Shown one piece after another: positions 52,851 through 63,496 of a DNA stretch of 64,000 bases (within the stretch, counting starts at the first letter, position 1; each line of letters opens with the position of its first letter). The translations under genes were made by a program, and so were the position numbers. A model generated the notes under the pieces. It was not told the origin of the DNA, did no database searches, and saw only the letters and a list, made by a program, of their open reading frames with translations. This DNA is from Vicugna pacos (Eukaryota > Chordata > Mammalia > Artiodactyla > Camelidae): assembly GCF_048564905.1 (NCBI RefSeq), contig NC_132995.1, forward strand, positions 57,714,639 through 57,778,638, read 5' to 3'.

Positions 52851-54035
52851 AAGAATTGTCAAGTGTCAACATCCGCCCGGTGCTCCCAGAGTCCAAGGTA
52901 GACGGCGCCCTCTCTGACTCTCTAGAAACAATACAATCCCCGGGGCTCTGCCCAGCTGCCCCTCCCCCAGCCGTTCTGGGGCCTGCCAGGCTGGATAAAT
53001 GGGAAACAAAGCAGACGGCATTCCCCGCTGCACCTGTTGTGGCACTGGCTGCTCTCTATGACTGCAAGAAAATGTGCAGTCCGAGGGAGGATTTCCAAGA
53101 GTTTCCTTCAATTCTGAAACTCAAAGTGAGGGTGGGGCGGGTGTCAGCCAGCTGCGGTCCCTTGGAGGACATACTTGCAGAGAGGGCCGTTAAAATAGGA
53201 GGCCTTGGGCTTGGCTTTGTCTGTGCAAACAGCAGCAGTTTAAAGACCTTTCCCCCTGCAGTGGCTAGAGGGGGGTCACCCAGTTACAGGGTGCTCGGTA
53301 CAGAGAGACAAAGTGGGAGGTCAGGCAGGGTAGGCTGCCCCAGATCCCAGCTGGACAGAACTGGTCCCACCTGACCCAGCCTTGCAGAGTCAGCCAGCCT
53401 GCTCTACCTGAAAGTCTTTGTCCCAGACACAGATATCTTAACTGCACCCTGAGGGATTACTGGTCAACCAAAGCACAGGCCTAGTAGAAATGGTGGGAAC
53501 CTTTCAAAGGTGCACACACATGTCCTCCAATGTTTGCCTCACAGCCACAGGTTAGCGATGCCTGACCAGCCCCATGCCCGTTATAGTCTCAACTAATTTC
53601 AGAAGTGACCTGGTCACGAAGTGGCCAGAGGTCAGCCCAGTGAGAGCTGTGCCCTTGAAGAAGACTGGGAGGGAGGCCGAGAGGTGCTCGCAAGCGCAGC
53701 TCTCAGTGGCATCCTGGGGCGGGAAGGAAACAGTAAGGGAGAGGCCTGGGGCTTCGACTGGAAAGAAGCCCACCAGAGGTCTCGGAGCCAAAGGAAACTT
53801 TCTTGGTCTGGTCCACAGCTGATTTGGCTTGGACAAAAAGTATGCAGATACCACAACCCCTGAGCTAGAAAATGAGATGAGGGAAATGCAGAGCTCTGTG
53901 GAGGATGTGGAATCCCTTGTCTTGAGCTTCTGCAGGAGAGAAATGACACAGCAGAATCCATGGCTGGTTACACACGTGTTAAAGGTGTGAAGACAGGACT
54001 GGGCATAGTTTTGATTTATCAATAAAATATCTATT
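52851..54035. other. Unique non-coding DNA with long open frames
   Basis: About 1.2 kb with no recognised repeat. It holds the two longest open frames outside repeats: 172 codons at 52856-53374 (plus) and 156 codons at 53552-54022 (minus). Neither shows a known domain, signal peptide or repeat. The GC-rich make-up makes chance frames longer, and the first begins right after a MIR. I treat both as chance, while noting they are the best candidates if a gene is hidden here. Confidence 0.4.
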
Positions 54036-54046
54036 AAAATCTACTT

Positions 54047-54198
54047 GGGGAAGAGCGTAGCGCTCAGTGACAGAGCACATGCCTAGCATGCACAAGGTCC
54101 TGGGTTCAATCCCCAGGATCTCCATTAAAAAGAAACAAACCTAAGTATCCCCCAACAAAAAAAAGAAAAAAAAAACTTTAATCCCCACCCCCCCTTGC
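54047..54198 (+). mobile_element. vic-1 SINE
   Basis: Sense copy: GAGCGTAGCGCTCAGTGACAG (decayed A box), GCACATGCCTAGCATGCACA (anticodon arm), CCTGGGTTCAATCCCCAGG (B box), then CATTAAAAAGAAACAAACC and an A-rich tail. A perfect 11-base duplication AAAATCTACTT (54036-54046 and 54199-54209) brackets it. Confidence 0.93.
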
Positions 54199-54312
54199 AA
54201 AATCTACTTTGTGTAAGGCTAATGGAATTTTTAACATGAGTGCAACCTTCAAGATGTATGCTTTAAAAAGTTCACATCATCACATTCGGAGGCAGTATGT
54301 GTCTATTTGTAT

Positions 54313-54530
54313 GGCTGAAAGCTCAGACGCTGGCCTCAGAGAGCCTGGGTTCAAGTCCAACTTCTCACGTACACTGCAGGCGTGTGCGTGGCTGACCTCC
54401 TATAGTTCTCAGTTTTAATCTGTACAAAGGGTAGAGTGGTCCTCACTGTAAAGCACTGGACATGCTGGTACATTGCACACTGCTTGGCCTGGAGGGAACC
54501 CTCAGTAAAAGTTGGCAATTATTACTGAAT
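54313..54530 (+). mobile_element. MIR SINE
   Basis: AGAGCCTGGGTTCAAGTCC (B box), GTTCTCAGTTTTAATCTGTAC and the tail AGGGAACCCTCAGTAAAAG follow the sense MIR consensus. Confidence 0.72.
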
Positions 54531-54559
54531 TTCATATCAAGGCTGATTAAACAAAAGGT

Positions 54560-54765
54560 ACAGTGGCACCTACTGGGCGCAAGGCACTGAGCCAAATTAT
54601 ATATATGAATTCATAATACTTAATCCTTATGACTATTACCCTGACAGCTATCATCCCCATTTTACGAACGAGGAAGGGAGGAAGCGGCATCCAGGTGGAG
54701 GGACAGCGGGCTGCTGGAAAGTGGTGATGCACACACATCTCTTTGAACTGGCTTCGAGTCTGTCC
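54560..54765 (-). mobile_element. MIR SINE
   Basis: AAGGCACTGAGCCAAATTAT, TCATAATACTTAATCCTTATG and ATCCCCATTTTACGAACGAGG follow the reverse MIR consensus. Together with the preceding MIR this gives a tail-to-tail pair. Confidence 0.68.
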
Positions 54766-55237
54766 TTACTCCAGGAAGTACAGCAAGACCCATCACTGAG
54801 AATTCATCATTCCCAGGCTGGTTCAATGGGATGGAGTTGGGTCTCTTTCTTACTTCTAGTGGCTTCCTCCATCTTGTTAATGGAAGTGCACTGAAATGCC
54901 CAAATCTCCCTAGACACCCTTTTTGCTGCATGGACAGTGGTTCCCGAGAGTGCCCAGCAGCCCTGGGAGTTCTGTGGGCAGCAGCTGACACCAGGGATGA
55001 AGGCGATGGGAAGGAGGCTGAGGCAGGGGTGCGGAGTAAGAACAACCACTTCACTGCAGGATTAGCTTTGGAAAAGGGAAGCCAGATGGATCAAAGGAAG
55101 AAAGAAAAGGGCACCTGCATCCAGCTCTCAAGACAACCTCAACAGGCTCAGGTGTCTTCACTTTCAGCTCCTGTTTAGACCTAGTGACGCAATAGGACCT
55201 TAGTCCTATTCACTTAGGGGCCCCTGGTCCAGACACA
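54766..55237. other. Unique non-coding DNA
   Basis: Single-copy sequence with overlapping open frames (115 and 130 codons) on opposite strands and no known domain. Confidence 0.4.
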
Positions 55238-55335
55238 CTCAGAAAAGGCAGGTAATGTGCCCGGAGTGACACAGCTAGCTGCTGACAAAGTCCAGACTAC
55301 AACCTTGGTTCCCCCATTCCTAGTGCAAGTGTTGT
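55238..55335 (-). mobile_element. MIR SINE fragment
   Basis: AGAAAAGGCAGGTAATGTGC, GAGTGACACAGCTAGCTGCTG and ACTACAACCTTGGTTC follow the reverse MIR head and core. Confidence 0.6.
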
Positions 55336-56566
55336 TTCCATCTCCTCATATGGCTTCCAGATTGCTCATTTTCCAGACCCCTCCTGGAAGACTCTGTCCC
55401 TGGCCCCAGAGCAGCAGGCCATTTGGACGCCAGGCAGCCGGCACTTCAGGGAGCAGCAGGAGAGGGTGCCTCACCTAGGGGGGCTGGGGAATGGGCCCAC
55501 CCTGCAGGCTCATTTCCCTCAGTGCAATGGGACCACTGGAATCAGGACATTAACATGTGGAGTGTGCCTCAGTGCTGTCCAAACCAGCCCTGAATACTAA
55601 CCAGGGCGCTTAGATGGAGCTAAAAATAACTGGCTAATCACCACCAGGAAGAATTAACAAGGACTCAGAAGAAAGGAAAATGTCTTAATATTCCATCTCT
55701 CTACAGCTGGGCTCCAGCTGGGGCCAGCCTCCTCCTGGCTGCCACCGGGCAGGTAATTAGGCAGCTCGGAAGCTCCGACACTTAGGGGCTCTGGGAGGGG
55801 GCCTGCCTCAGACCGCAGGAGGGTAAACGGAGCAGGGTTATTCAGGGTGGGCTGAGTCTGACAACAGTGAACACAGAAAAAATGCGATGCGACAGGAAGC
55901 AGGTTTTGAAGAACAAAACAGTTGATGCATTTTACACCCCTTCTCCTTTGAGAAAGTAAAATCCTTCATAAAAGGAAACAGCATTTTCTTCTGCTCAGCA
56001 AATCCTCTGACAGCCTTCCTTTTCCTAACGCGCAGGTGCCTAGTTCTGAAAGCATCATTGGAGTCCATGCCCTGGGGACCATACTGAAATGAGATCTCCC
56101 TGGCAATTACCCTCTCTGGATGAGGACCAAAGTGGACCTACGACAAAATGAACTCTGGGATGGAGCAGAGTATGTGAATAAAACCGTGAAAGGCATGACT
56201 GGAGTGATTCCTTCATACAACCTGAAGGAGTAGGAATAGGGAACAATTACTGCAACTTGAACTTGGAAGAGGTCAGTTCAAGAGAAATTAAAAAATGAAA
56301 TAGCATTTTATAGAGAGCAGAGTAATATTCAAAGAGCTTACTTTCTCCAAAAGGTATAATAGGTTTAAATAAATAAATAGAAATTCGTTTAAAAGATTCA
56401 TGAATGACAGGTACACTATTAAAAGCAGCGGCCAGTGGGGAGCTGTTTGGGAGCACATCAGAACTGTCTGATTCAAGGTCACGGCCCATGTCCTCACTGA
56501 TGATCCCCCAGCCTGTGCACTCTGCAAGGGCAGGTGCTATCCCTGAAGGGTGTAAGAATAAGAGGA
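55336..56566. promoter_or_regulatory. Unique DNA with MEF2-like site
   Basis: About 1.2 kb without recognised repeats. CTAAAAATAA at 55620-55629 is an exact MEF2 consensus, set in compact non-repeat DNA, so a muscle-type enhancer is possible. One 10-base match has little weight alone. No exon is recognised. Confidence 0.2.
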
Positions 56567-56790
56567 AGAGTGATGTAAGGAAAGAACGTGGACTTTGGAT
56601 GCAGAAGGTGAGTTCAAATCCCACTTCACCAATTTTTAGCTGATTGTAGCTTAGCTAGACTTAGCAAGGGTTAGTTTGGCTCTCTGGGTCTCTCTCTTCT
56701 CTCCTGCAGAGGATGATGCGAATATCATTTTCTCTGTAGGGAGAATTAAACCACCTAACACAAGTGAAAATATTTCATTCATTTTAACAG
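56567..56790 (+). mobile_element. MIR SINE
   Basis: GTGGACTTTGGATGCAGAAGG, GAGTTCAAATCCCACTTCACC (B box) and the continuing TTGGCTCTCTGGGTCTC and GGGAGAATTAAACCACC blocks follow a diverged sense MIR. Confidence 0.6.
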
Positions 56791-57575
56791 GTGGTACAAA
56801 TATTAATGGCTTATGCAATGGAAAGAGACCGACCTGAACCAACCAGCAATCTTTCTGATGCACAGAATTAGATGAAGAAGCTTTTAACTGCTCAGCACTC
56901 GCACCCATTCCTCATCACAGCCCTCCTTGGTTAGGTGGGTCTCGGCATCTGACTTTTTTCTGCTGTTTGTTCTGACCCTGGGGCCCATCACCGCCGTGGC
57001 CCGGGAAGGGTGCTGCTGCTGAGCTGCAAGGCGGCAGAGTTCTAGAAGTCATCTTGCCTCTGTGTTGTTTTCCCACAGCCAGAGAGGCTCCATCCTGCTG
57101 CCTGAGTCACACTGTCATCCCCAGGGAGGAGAGAGTGGCCGTGACTGGGACAGAGTTTTCCGAGGATCCTGCCTGGGGCACTGGGAAAGGCAGATGCAGA
57201 TCTGGAATTTTTTAAATTCCGCTAGTCTGAAATTGCTCCTGCTCCAAACCAATAGATTTTTTTGGAGGAGGTCTTTATCTGACATTATTCAAAACTCCTC
57301 AACAGCATGATGACATTGAAAGAGTAAAGGGCAGATGTCAGAAAATTAAAAAGGCCACTGAGTCACTTACTAGGGGCATGACATTATCAAATGATTGAAG
57401 GATTCTGAGCTTCATCTGATGAAGAGCGGTAACCAGCTTGCCCTGCTGCCTCTGCGAGCTGCTGTGGGATTCATTCGAGGAAATGTATGGGAAACAAAGT
57501 TATGGACTATATCATTCTCATTCAAATGGGAACTTAACCCATTATTTGATCTGTTAGGTAGATGGTTATTAGTAT
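56791..57575. other. Unique non-coding DNA
   Basis: Single-copy sequence with no gene or repeat recognised. It ends at a perfect inverted repeat. Confidence 0.4.
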
Positions 57576-57617
57576 AAAAGCTATGGGTTAGCATAGCATA
57601 GCTAACCCATAGCTTTT
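57576..57617. repeat. 17-bp perfect inverted repeat with 8-base loop
   Basis: Left arm 57576-57592 is AAAAGCTATGGGTTAGC; the right arm at 57601-57617 is its exact reverse complement; the loop is ATAGCATA. It lies immediately before an inverted old L1. It may be a fold-back made during an insertion or repair event. It could act as a hairpin, but nothing else suggests an RNA gene or terminator. Confidence 0.95.
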
Positions 57618-57621
57618 TTGG

Positions 57622-58110
57622 TCAAGGTTATTAAAGTATAAATTAATGCATAAAATGTCCCCATTTTAGTGACAGTATAGAACAATTCCACGACCCTCAT
57701 CATTTCCTTACGCTCCTTGGTGGCCAACTTCTCTTCCCACCCCAAGACCCTGGCAATCACTGATTTGCTTTCTATCCCTAGAGTTTTACACTTTAAATTG
57801 AATAATACAGCATAAAGCCTTTGGAGTCCAGCTCCTTTCACCTAGCATAATGCATTGAGAATCACTGAAGTTATTTCATATATTCAGTAATTCATTCCTT
57901 TGTATTGTTGAGCGAGTAGCATTTCATCCTATGGATACACCATGGTTTCTTTATCCATTTGGATGTTTCCATGAATAAACTACTGTTAACATTGGCCTAT
58001 AGGTTTTTAATGTGAGCGTGAGTTTTTATTTCTCCTGGGTAAATACCTGGGAGTAGGACTGCAGGATCATATGGTTTTTGTCTAACTTTATAAGAAACTG
58101 ATAGATATTT
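57622..58110 (-). mobile_element. Old L1, inverted
   Basis: ACAATTCCACGACCCTCATC, CACCTAGCATAATGCATTG, TTGAGCGAGTAGCATTTCATCC, ACACCATGGTTTCTTTATCC and GGAGTAGGACTGCAGGATC are the reverse of an older L1 3' end, in consensus order. Confidence 0.8.
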
Positions 58111-58189
58111 TTTTAGTGGCAGTAGGATTTTGCATTCTAGCACAACACTTAGAAAATCTTTAAAAAATAATCCAAAGCCCTCATGTGTC

Positions 58190-58310
58190 CAATTTTATTT
58201 TATTCTCCAAATAGCTCTATGAGATAGGGAAGGTAACACATCATGTTACAGGTGGGGATGCGAGGGCTAAAGAAGAGAAATGATTGGTCAGAGTTTACTG
58301 TGGCAGAGGC
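58190..58310 (-). mobile_element. MIR SINE fragment
   Basis: ATAGCTCTATGAGATAGGG and GTTACAGGTGGGGATGCGAGGG follow a diverged reverse MIR. Confidence 0.55.
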
Positions 58311-58329
58311 TGCTCTGACCTGTATATAT

Positions 58330-58775
58330 CCTCTCCCCTTCTCCCTTTCAGTAGAACCTCCTGCTCCCTGCTGAGTTTTGGCTGAGCATATGGTACCCAT
58401 CAAGAAACTACATTTCCCAGCTTCCTTTGCATTAGGAGGGCCATGTGACTAGACTTCAGCCAATGGGATATGAGTGGGAGTGGCATGTGCAAAGTCCAGT
58501 TCACTTCCTAAAAACTGAATTCACTGTCTCTCCATATCCTCTTTTCCCTTGCCTGCTGGCTGGAATGTGGGCATTGCAGCTTGCTTGGACTTGAAGCTGA
58601 AGGCAGTACAAAATAGAAGAAACCTGGGTCCTTGATTGATGTCATGGGACAGAGCTGTTCTGACAGCCAGGGCCGCCCAGACTGCTACGTGTTTCTTGCT
58701 TATCCCATTGTCATTTTGGGGTCTCTTTGTTACCATAGCTTAACACTTGCCCTGGCTAATGTAGTCACCTATCAG
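58330..58775 (+). mobile_element. Fossil LTR (ERVL-like)
   Basis: CATTTCCCAGCTTCCTTTGC, GGGCCATGTGACTAGACTTC, AGCCAATGGGATATGAGTGG, GCTGGCTGGAATGTGGGC, AGAAACCTGGGTCCTTG and CCATTGTCATTTTGGGGTC follow a well-known old mammalian LTR in order, nearly full length. It has no internal genes and is highly diverged, so it predates the camelid lineage. Confidence 0.6.
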
Positions 58776-61339
58776 ACAAGTGGGAGCACATTATAGCCAG
58801 TTGACCCCACATTGTCAATCTCGTGCAGATTATTCAGGAAACAATAGCTTTGTGAAATCTAGATGTACCATCTTTATATCAATCCCCTGACCAACAGTTT
58901 GATAACTGCTATTGAAAAAAGTGAGTCTAGGGAACAGTATGCGTCCTTCTCCATGAAGTCTCACCTGCTCCTGGCGATCATCTCATCCTCCACACCCCCT
59001 TCCTGTCAGGCCCACTGGCCTGTGGCGAGAAGCACTGATCTTATTTGTGGAGAACTGCATGTGAAGGAGCAGCAGGACGTGAAGCTGCTAGAAATGAGGG
59101 TGGTTACTACCAGACTTCTGAGGTCATGCTGAGGCATTTGGACCCTGTGGATTAAGCAGGAGGCAGGAGATCCTCACACAGGAGACAGAGAAGATAGAAA
59201 AGCAGTTTAAAGAAGTGGCTTGTGGCAATGGTGCAGTGAGGAGACTGGAGAGGAGGAGCCAATGATGAAGGCAGAGTGGGTTGGGGTGGACTTAGGTTAC
59301 AGGGGACTGAGTGCTGGAAACCTGAACACCAACTTGCTCTTGCGAGGGTCATGGGATGGTGGAGGAGACAGGTCATTAGTAATTTCTGCAGAGTGATGGG
59401 TTTCGTGTGAAGGAAATGCAGGATGCTGTGGTACCTGGGAGGAGCACCTGCCCCACTTTCCCATGAGCATCAGCAGAACGCTGCAGGCCAAAGGGACCCA
59501 GCATGGGTGGCAGCCCAGAGAAGTGACACATTGTGTGGCCTCCCGGAATGAGTCACATGTTGCCCAGGGTGAGATGTAGGAAGGGGATGGCAGGAGACAG
59601 GGCATCCGGGAGGATCGTTATGACTCCTTGGTCACACAGTTTATTTTCTTCTTACCTTCCTTTTCTACTCTTTTTGGTCCAAGATACAGATTTGAGGGAT
59701 GGGAGAAGGGGAGGAGGAAAGAGTCCTTCCCTAGGTCTTGCTGACTGAGTCCCAGGTCACCACCCCAAAAGGGTCCCTTTCACTGAGGATGGTGCCTCCG
59801 GGAGCCTGGAGGCGTGGGTAGCTGGTGTGCACCAGGCTGTGAGGGCTTCAGTCACAGCAGAGCAGGGGACAGAGGGCTGACCGGGGCCCGCAGCTCCACG
59901 GAGTGCCGGAAGGCATGCTTACTTCCTTCTCAACTTCTAGCCAACCAAGGCAATACAAAAGTATTTACTCTCCCTCCCTTGATTACTGCTTCTCTCAAAC
60001 ATTTTGGTTGTTTTATATCTTCTGGGTGTAGCAGAGTTGGAACGTTCTGTCCTGGCAGGATGTCCCTGCTGGGAAAGTGTTCAGAAGGAGCTGCCCTTCC
60101 TGGTCTAGAGCAGAGGCGACCTCAGGTAGATGCTGCAGCAGTCAGGGGCTTTCTGGCTGCTGCTGCCTTTGGAGGGAGATTGGACCACTGAGAATCGGCC
60201 AGGAAATCTGCAGTTATTGATTCTAGAGGGGGCAGGCCAAGGGTTTGACAAAACTGGTTATTTCAGCTAGTTGCTACTTGTAGGTTCTTATTGAAAGACA
60301 GTTTCAGCCCATCAGAGTTCTTCAGGCAGGTGTTTAAAGGCACAGATACACTGCCTTCTCAAAATGGGGGGAAAAAATTTGCACCACTCGGTATGTTGCT
60401 TGTCTTTGTTTCTCCTTCTTCTGGGTGTTATGGTAGGACTTCCCAGATCCGGGAGGAAGGGACTAGATTCCAGGGACAGAGCCTTACAATGTAGCAGTGG
60501 TGCCGTCCAACTTGCAGAATAAATTTTGCCCCCACTACCCTACCCACCCCCACCCCCAATCCCCAGCATTGCTACCATCTGCTTTTCATTACTAGTAGGA
60601 AAAAAATGTTATCCCCAGGCAAGCAGCGGGCAGACTGTATTTTGCATCTTTGTGGCTCGAATGAAACAAATCCTCAGGGATAACCGTTTGAAATGAGAAC
60701 TGGAAGTCCCACTTTGACTTTCCCCTCGCACTCTGGCTTCTGCTCAGTCCCCCTGAATAGTCGCCTCTGTTTCCTGCTCACCAGACTGCTGGCCACACGA
60801 AACGCTACTCCTGGGGATGCAATTTAGCTATTCCCAAGGCCAAGAGGAACAGGCCCTCATCGTTTTGCTTCTTAAACGTGCAGGATTGTGGTGGTGTTTG
60901 TTTTTCTCTTGACTGATGGTCAGCACACCTGCATCTTAGATTTTCCAACTGCTGGTTTCGTATAACCAGTATGGACTTGATATTCTTGTGACCTTGTGAA
61001 ATGACCTTCCGATCTTTCTCACTTTCAAAACTGGCTGCTTAATGCAGAATTGTTTCTCCCAACTATATAACCTCTCTCTGAACCAGCATACCCTTTGGTC
61101 TCCTTGCTGGATTCTTTGCTAACAAGATAACAAGCTTGGACATGTGCTCAAGATCAATTTGTCTGAGATATTTAAGGTCTTGACATCACCCTGTCCTCAG
61201 GGCAAACCCAGCTACAAAGGTTTTCTTCGCCTCCTCTCGCCTAGGCATTTTCAAGTACACGGAGGACAGGTGAGACTCTAGCCCCAGCACCATGCCCAGT
61301 CCACCCCCATCACCACTTTTTTTTTTTTTTAAATCTGCT
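58776..61339. other. Unique non-coding DNA
   Basis: About 2.6 kb with no repeat that I recognise apart from a C-rich patch at 60529-60564. Open frames up to 125 codons (59814-60191) have no known domain. This is the longest repeat-poor block in the right half of the window. Confidence 0.4.
60529..60564 (-). repeat. C-rich tract, minus-strand quadruplex motif
   Basis: Six C runs of 3-5 bases separated by 1-4 bases. Read on the minus strand this is a G-quadruplex pattern with short loops. Confidence 0.65.
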
Positions 61340-61500
61340 TACTCCTGTCTTTTAAGACTCAGCTCAAGGGCCTCTCTCTGAGAAGCCTTTCCTGATGGAC
61401 TCTCCACCCCTCCTCAGCCTTCAGTCGTCTCTCCACACCAGGATAGGGAATCCTTTGTACTCCAGTGGCCACCTTGTTTACATCTATCATTCACTATCAT
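61340..61500 (+). mobile_element. L2 LINE fragment
   Basis: AAGACTCAGCTCAAGGGCCTC, TCTGAGAAGCCTTTCCTGATG and CACCTTGTTTACATCTATC match the sense L2 3' coding block. A T run at 61316-61330 precedes it. Confidence 0.68.
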
Positions 61501-61659
61501 GAGAAAAATACAATTTTTAAAAACTTGCCTAGGTTGATAACTTAGTTGGGAAATACACGAGAAATGTAACAGCTAACATTGCTTGAGTGTTTGCTTCGCA
61601 CCAGGGACCAGTGTAACATACGATCGCGTTACAGGTCTACAACACAATCCTGCAGCAGA
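61501..61659. other. Unique DNA, possible MIR relic
   Basis: AACATTGCTTGAGTGTTTGC and CACCAGGGACCAGTG at 61575-61615 resemble a decayed reverse MIR 3' end. Otherwise single-copy. Confidence 0.35.
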
Positions 61660-61900
61660 CACTCCTCTGGCTACCAAACCACCAGTTCCTCTCTTCACGG
61701 CTGGCAGAGCCCTAATTTCATTTGAGTGTCTACCACTCTTCCACGTAACTCAAGGAAAGCTATATCGCAATTGGTCTAAACCAATTACGGTGATCCCATT
61801 TCTCTTAGGGTGATTGGTTTCAGTCTAGACACAGAATAAAATTCTGGCCATGAGACATGAGTGGAGGAAAGAGAGTGCTTCTCGATAATTTCTGGATGCC
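61660..61900 (+). mobile_element. Possible fossil LTR 5' part
   Basis: GGCTGGCAGAGCCCTAATTTC, CTCAAGGAAAGCTATATCGC, AGGGTGATTGGTTTCAG and TTCTGGCCATGAGACATGAG resemble the left half of an old solo LTR. Evidence is only by general likeness. Confidence 0.35.
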
Positions 61901-62124
61901 AGAAACTTTAGCAGTCATTTTGTAGTTAGCCTAAGAACAAGGAGGCATAAAGAAAATGTCAGAACCAAAAAATGGAAAGTAATCGAGTCTTTGACGGTGT
62001 CATTGATTCCCGAGGTAACCAACCCAGGAGTCACAGGACTTCTTTTTATGTGAGGAGATATATTTTCCTTCTTGTTTACATTGAATTACTTGTAGCCCAA
62101 AGCATCTTAATCATCGCAAAATCG
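61901..62124. other. Unique non-coding DNA
   Basis: Short single-copy stretch with no feature. Confidence 0.4.
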
Positions 62125-62270
62125 ATCAGAATGTTCTATTATTATTTCCATTTTACAAATGAGGTAACTGAAACTCAAAGAGCTTAAGTAAGTAATTTAC
62201 CCAAGACCAACTGCTTGTAAAAAGTTAACCTGGCTCTAGGACTTGCAGACACCATACAATGCTTGTTCTC
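62125..62270 (-). mobile_element. MIR SINE
   Basis: TTCCATTTTACAAATGAGG, AACTGAAACTCAAAGAGC and TAATTTACCCAAGACC follow the reverse MIR core. Confidence 0.72.
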
Positions 62271-62502
62271 TGAGAAAAGATCCCAGTCTTACTCAATTTT
62301 TTTTAAATCCTTGTTTCTCTCTGGCATATAACAGGTGCTCAAATGCTTTTCGACTACGTGAGTACTTATGTGAGCTGAACTTTTATGGCCATTTTTCCCT
62401 TAACACCACAGAAACATCTGAGTCTCCTGAAAAGCAACAGAAAAATATATTTCATTTGGGCTCTACACTACTACCACTGAAGAACGAGTATTTAAAATAA
62501 GG
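62271..62502. other. Unique DNA, possible L2 tail
   Basis: CTGGCATATAACAGGTGCTC at 62322-62341 resembles the sense L2 terminus. The rest is single-copy. Confidence 0.35.
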
Positions 62503-62849
62503 AAGCAATGTATTTGCAGCAACATGGGTGGACCTAGAGATTATCATATTAAGTGAAGGAAGTCAGGCAGAGAAAGATATGATATCACTCATATGTAGAC
62601 TCTAAAAAAAGATACAAATGATCATATTTACAAAACAAATAGATTCAGAGACATAGAAAACCAACATGGTTACCAAAGGGGAAAGGGGGTGGGAGGGGTA
62701 AGTTAGGAGTCAGTGGTTAATATATACACTGCTATATATAAAATAGATAGACAACAAGGACCTACTGTATAGTACAGGGAACTGTATTCAATACCTTTTA
62801 ATACTGGAAAAGAATCTGAAAAAGAATATGTATCTATATAATATATCAG

Positions 62850-62880
<31 letters not shown>

Positions 62881-62965
62881 ACTTTGCTGTACATCTGAAA
62901 CTAACACAACCTTGTAAATCAACTATACTTCAAAAAAATCCAAAAGTAATAATAATAATAAAAAT
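62503..62965 (+). mobile_element. L1 3' end, ungulate type
   Basis: Starts at the ORF2 end (GCAGCAACATGGGTGGACC) and continues through the 3' UTR: ACCAAAGGGGAAAGGG, CTACTGTATAGTACAGGG, an expanded AT run at 62851-62878 and CTATACTTCAAAAAAATCC. The 9-base AAAATAAGG occurs at both ends (62494-62502 and 62966-62974). Confidence 0.88.
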
Positions 62966-63083
62966 AAAATAAGGGACCGATGTGACAGTATTACAAACAA
63001 GAAAGTAGATGAGAGTAATCTCTTAGAAACTCTCCACTCTAACATAATTGCCATTTTGGGGGATTCCCTTGTGGTCCCTTTTT

Positions 63084-63210
63084 GTTGGGGGAGAAGGGGG
63101 AGGTAATTAGGCTTATTTCTCTATTTTTAGAGGAGATACTGGGGATTGAACCCAGGACCTCATGCATGCTAAGCATGCACTCTACCACTTGAGCTATACC
63201 CTCCCCCACC
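63084..63210 (-). mobile_element. vic-1 SINE
   Basis: Reverse copy with tail (GGAGGTAATTAGGCTTATTT), B box side (TACTGGGGATTGAACCCAGG), anticodon arm (CATGCATGCTAAGCATGCAC) and A box end (CACTTGAGCTATACCCTCCC). The flanks TTGTGGTCCCTTTTT (63069-63083) and TCGTGGTCCTTTTT (63211-63224) form a slightly changed duplication. Confidence 0.93.
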
Positions 63211-63224
63211 TCGTGGTCCTTTTT

Positions 63225-63482
63225 ATATGCATACTGGGCAGTTTGGTAGATGCATAAAAAGCACTTGATAAAATGTGATAGCCATTTATAATTTTAGAAA
63301 GATCTTAGCAAACTAGAACATGAAGAACATTTCCTTAACCTTCTAAAGTGTGCTCCATCAAAAAACAAGTACAAATGTCTAATATAACATTGGAGATTTT
63401 AATGATCTTTCAGTTCAGGGTCCAGACCATCACTGCTTCACTACACCTACTCAACATCATAATGAAATTCTAGCTGGTGGAT
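63225..63482. other. Unique non-coding DNA between inverted SINEs
   Basis: Single-copy AT-rich spacer. Nothing recognised in it. Confidence 0.4.
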
Positions 63483-63496
63483 TAACAAGAGGAAGA

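Noticed and set aside
61316-61332. T run as a retroposed copy's tail
   Set aside because: It is followed by L2 in the opposite sense and shows no duplication.
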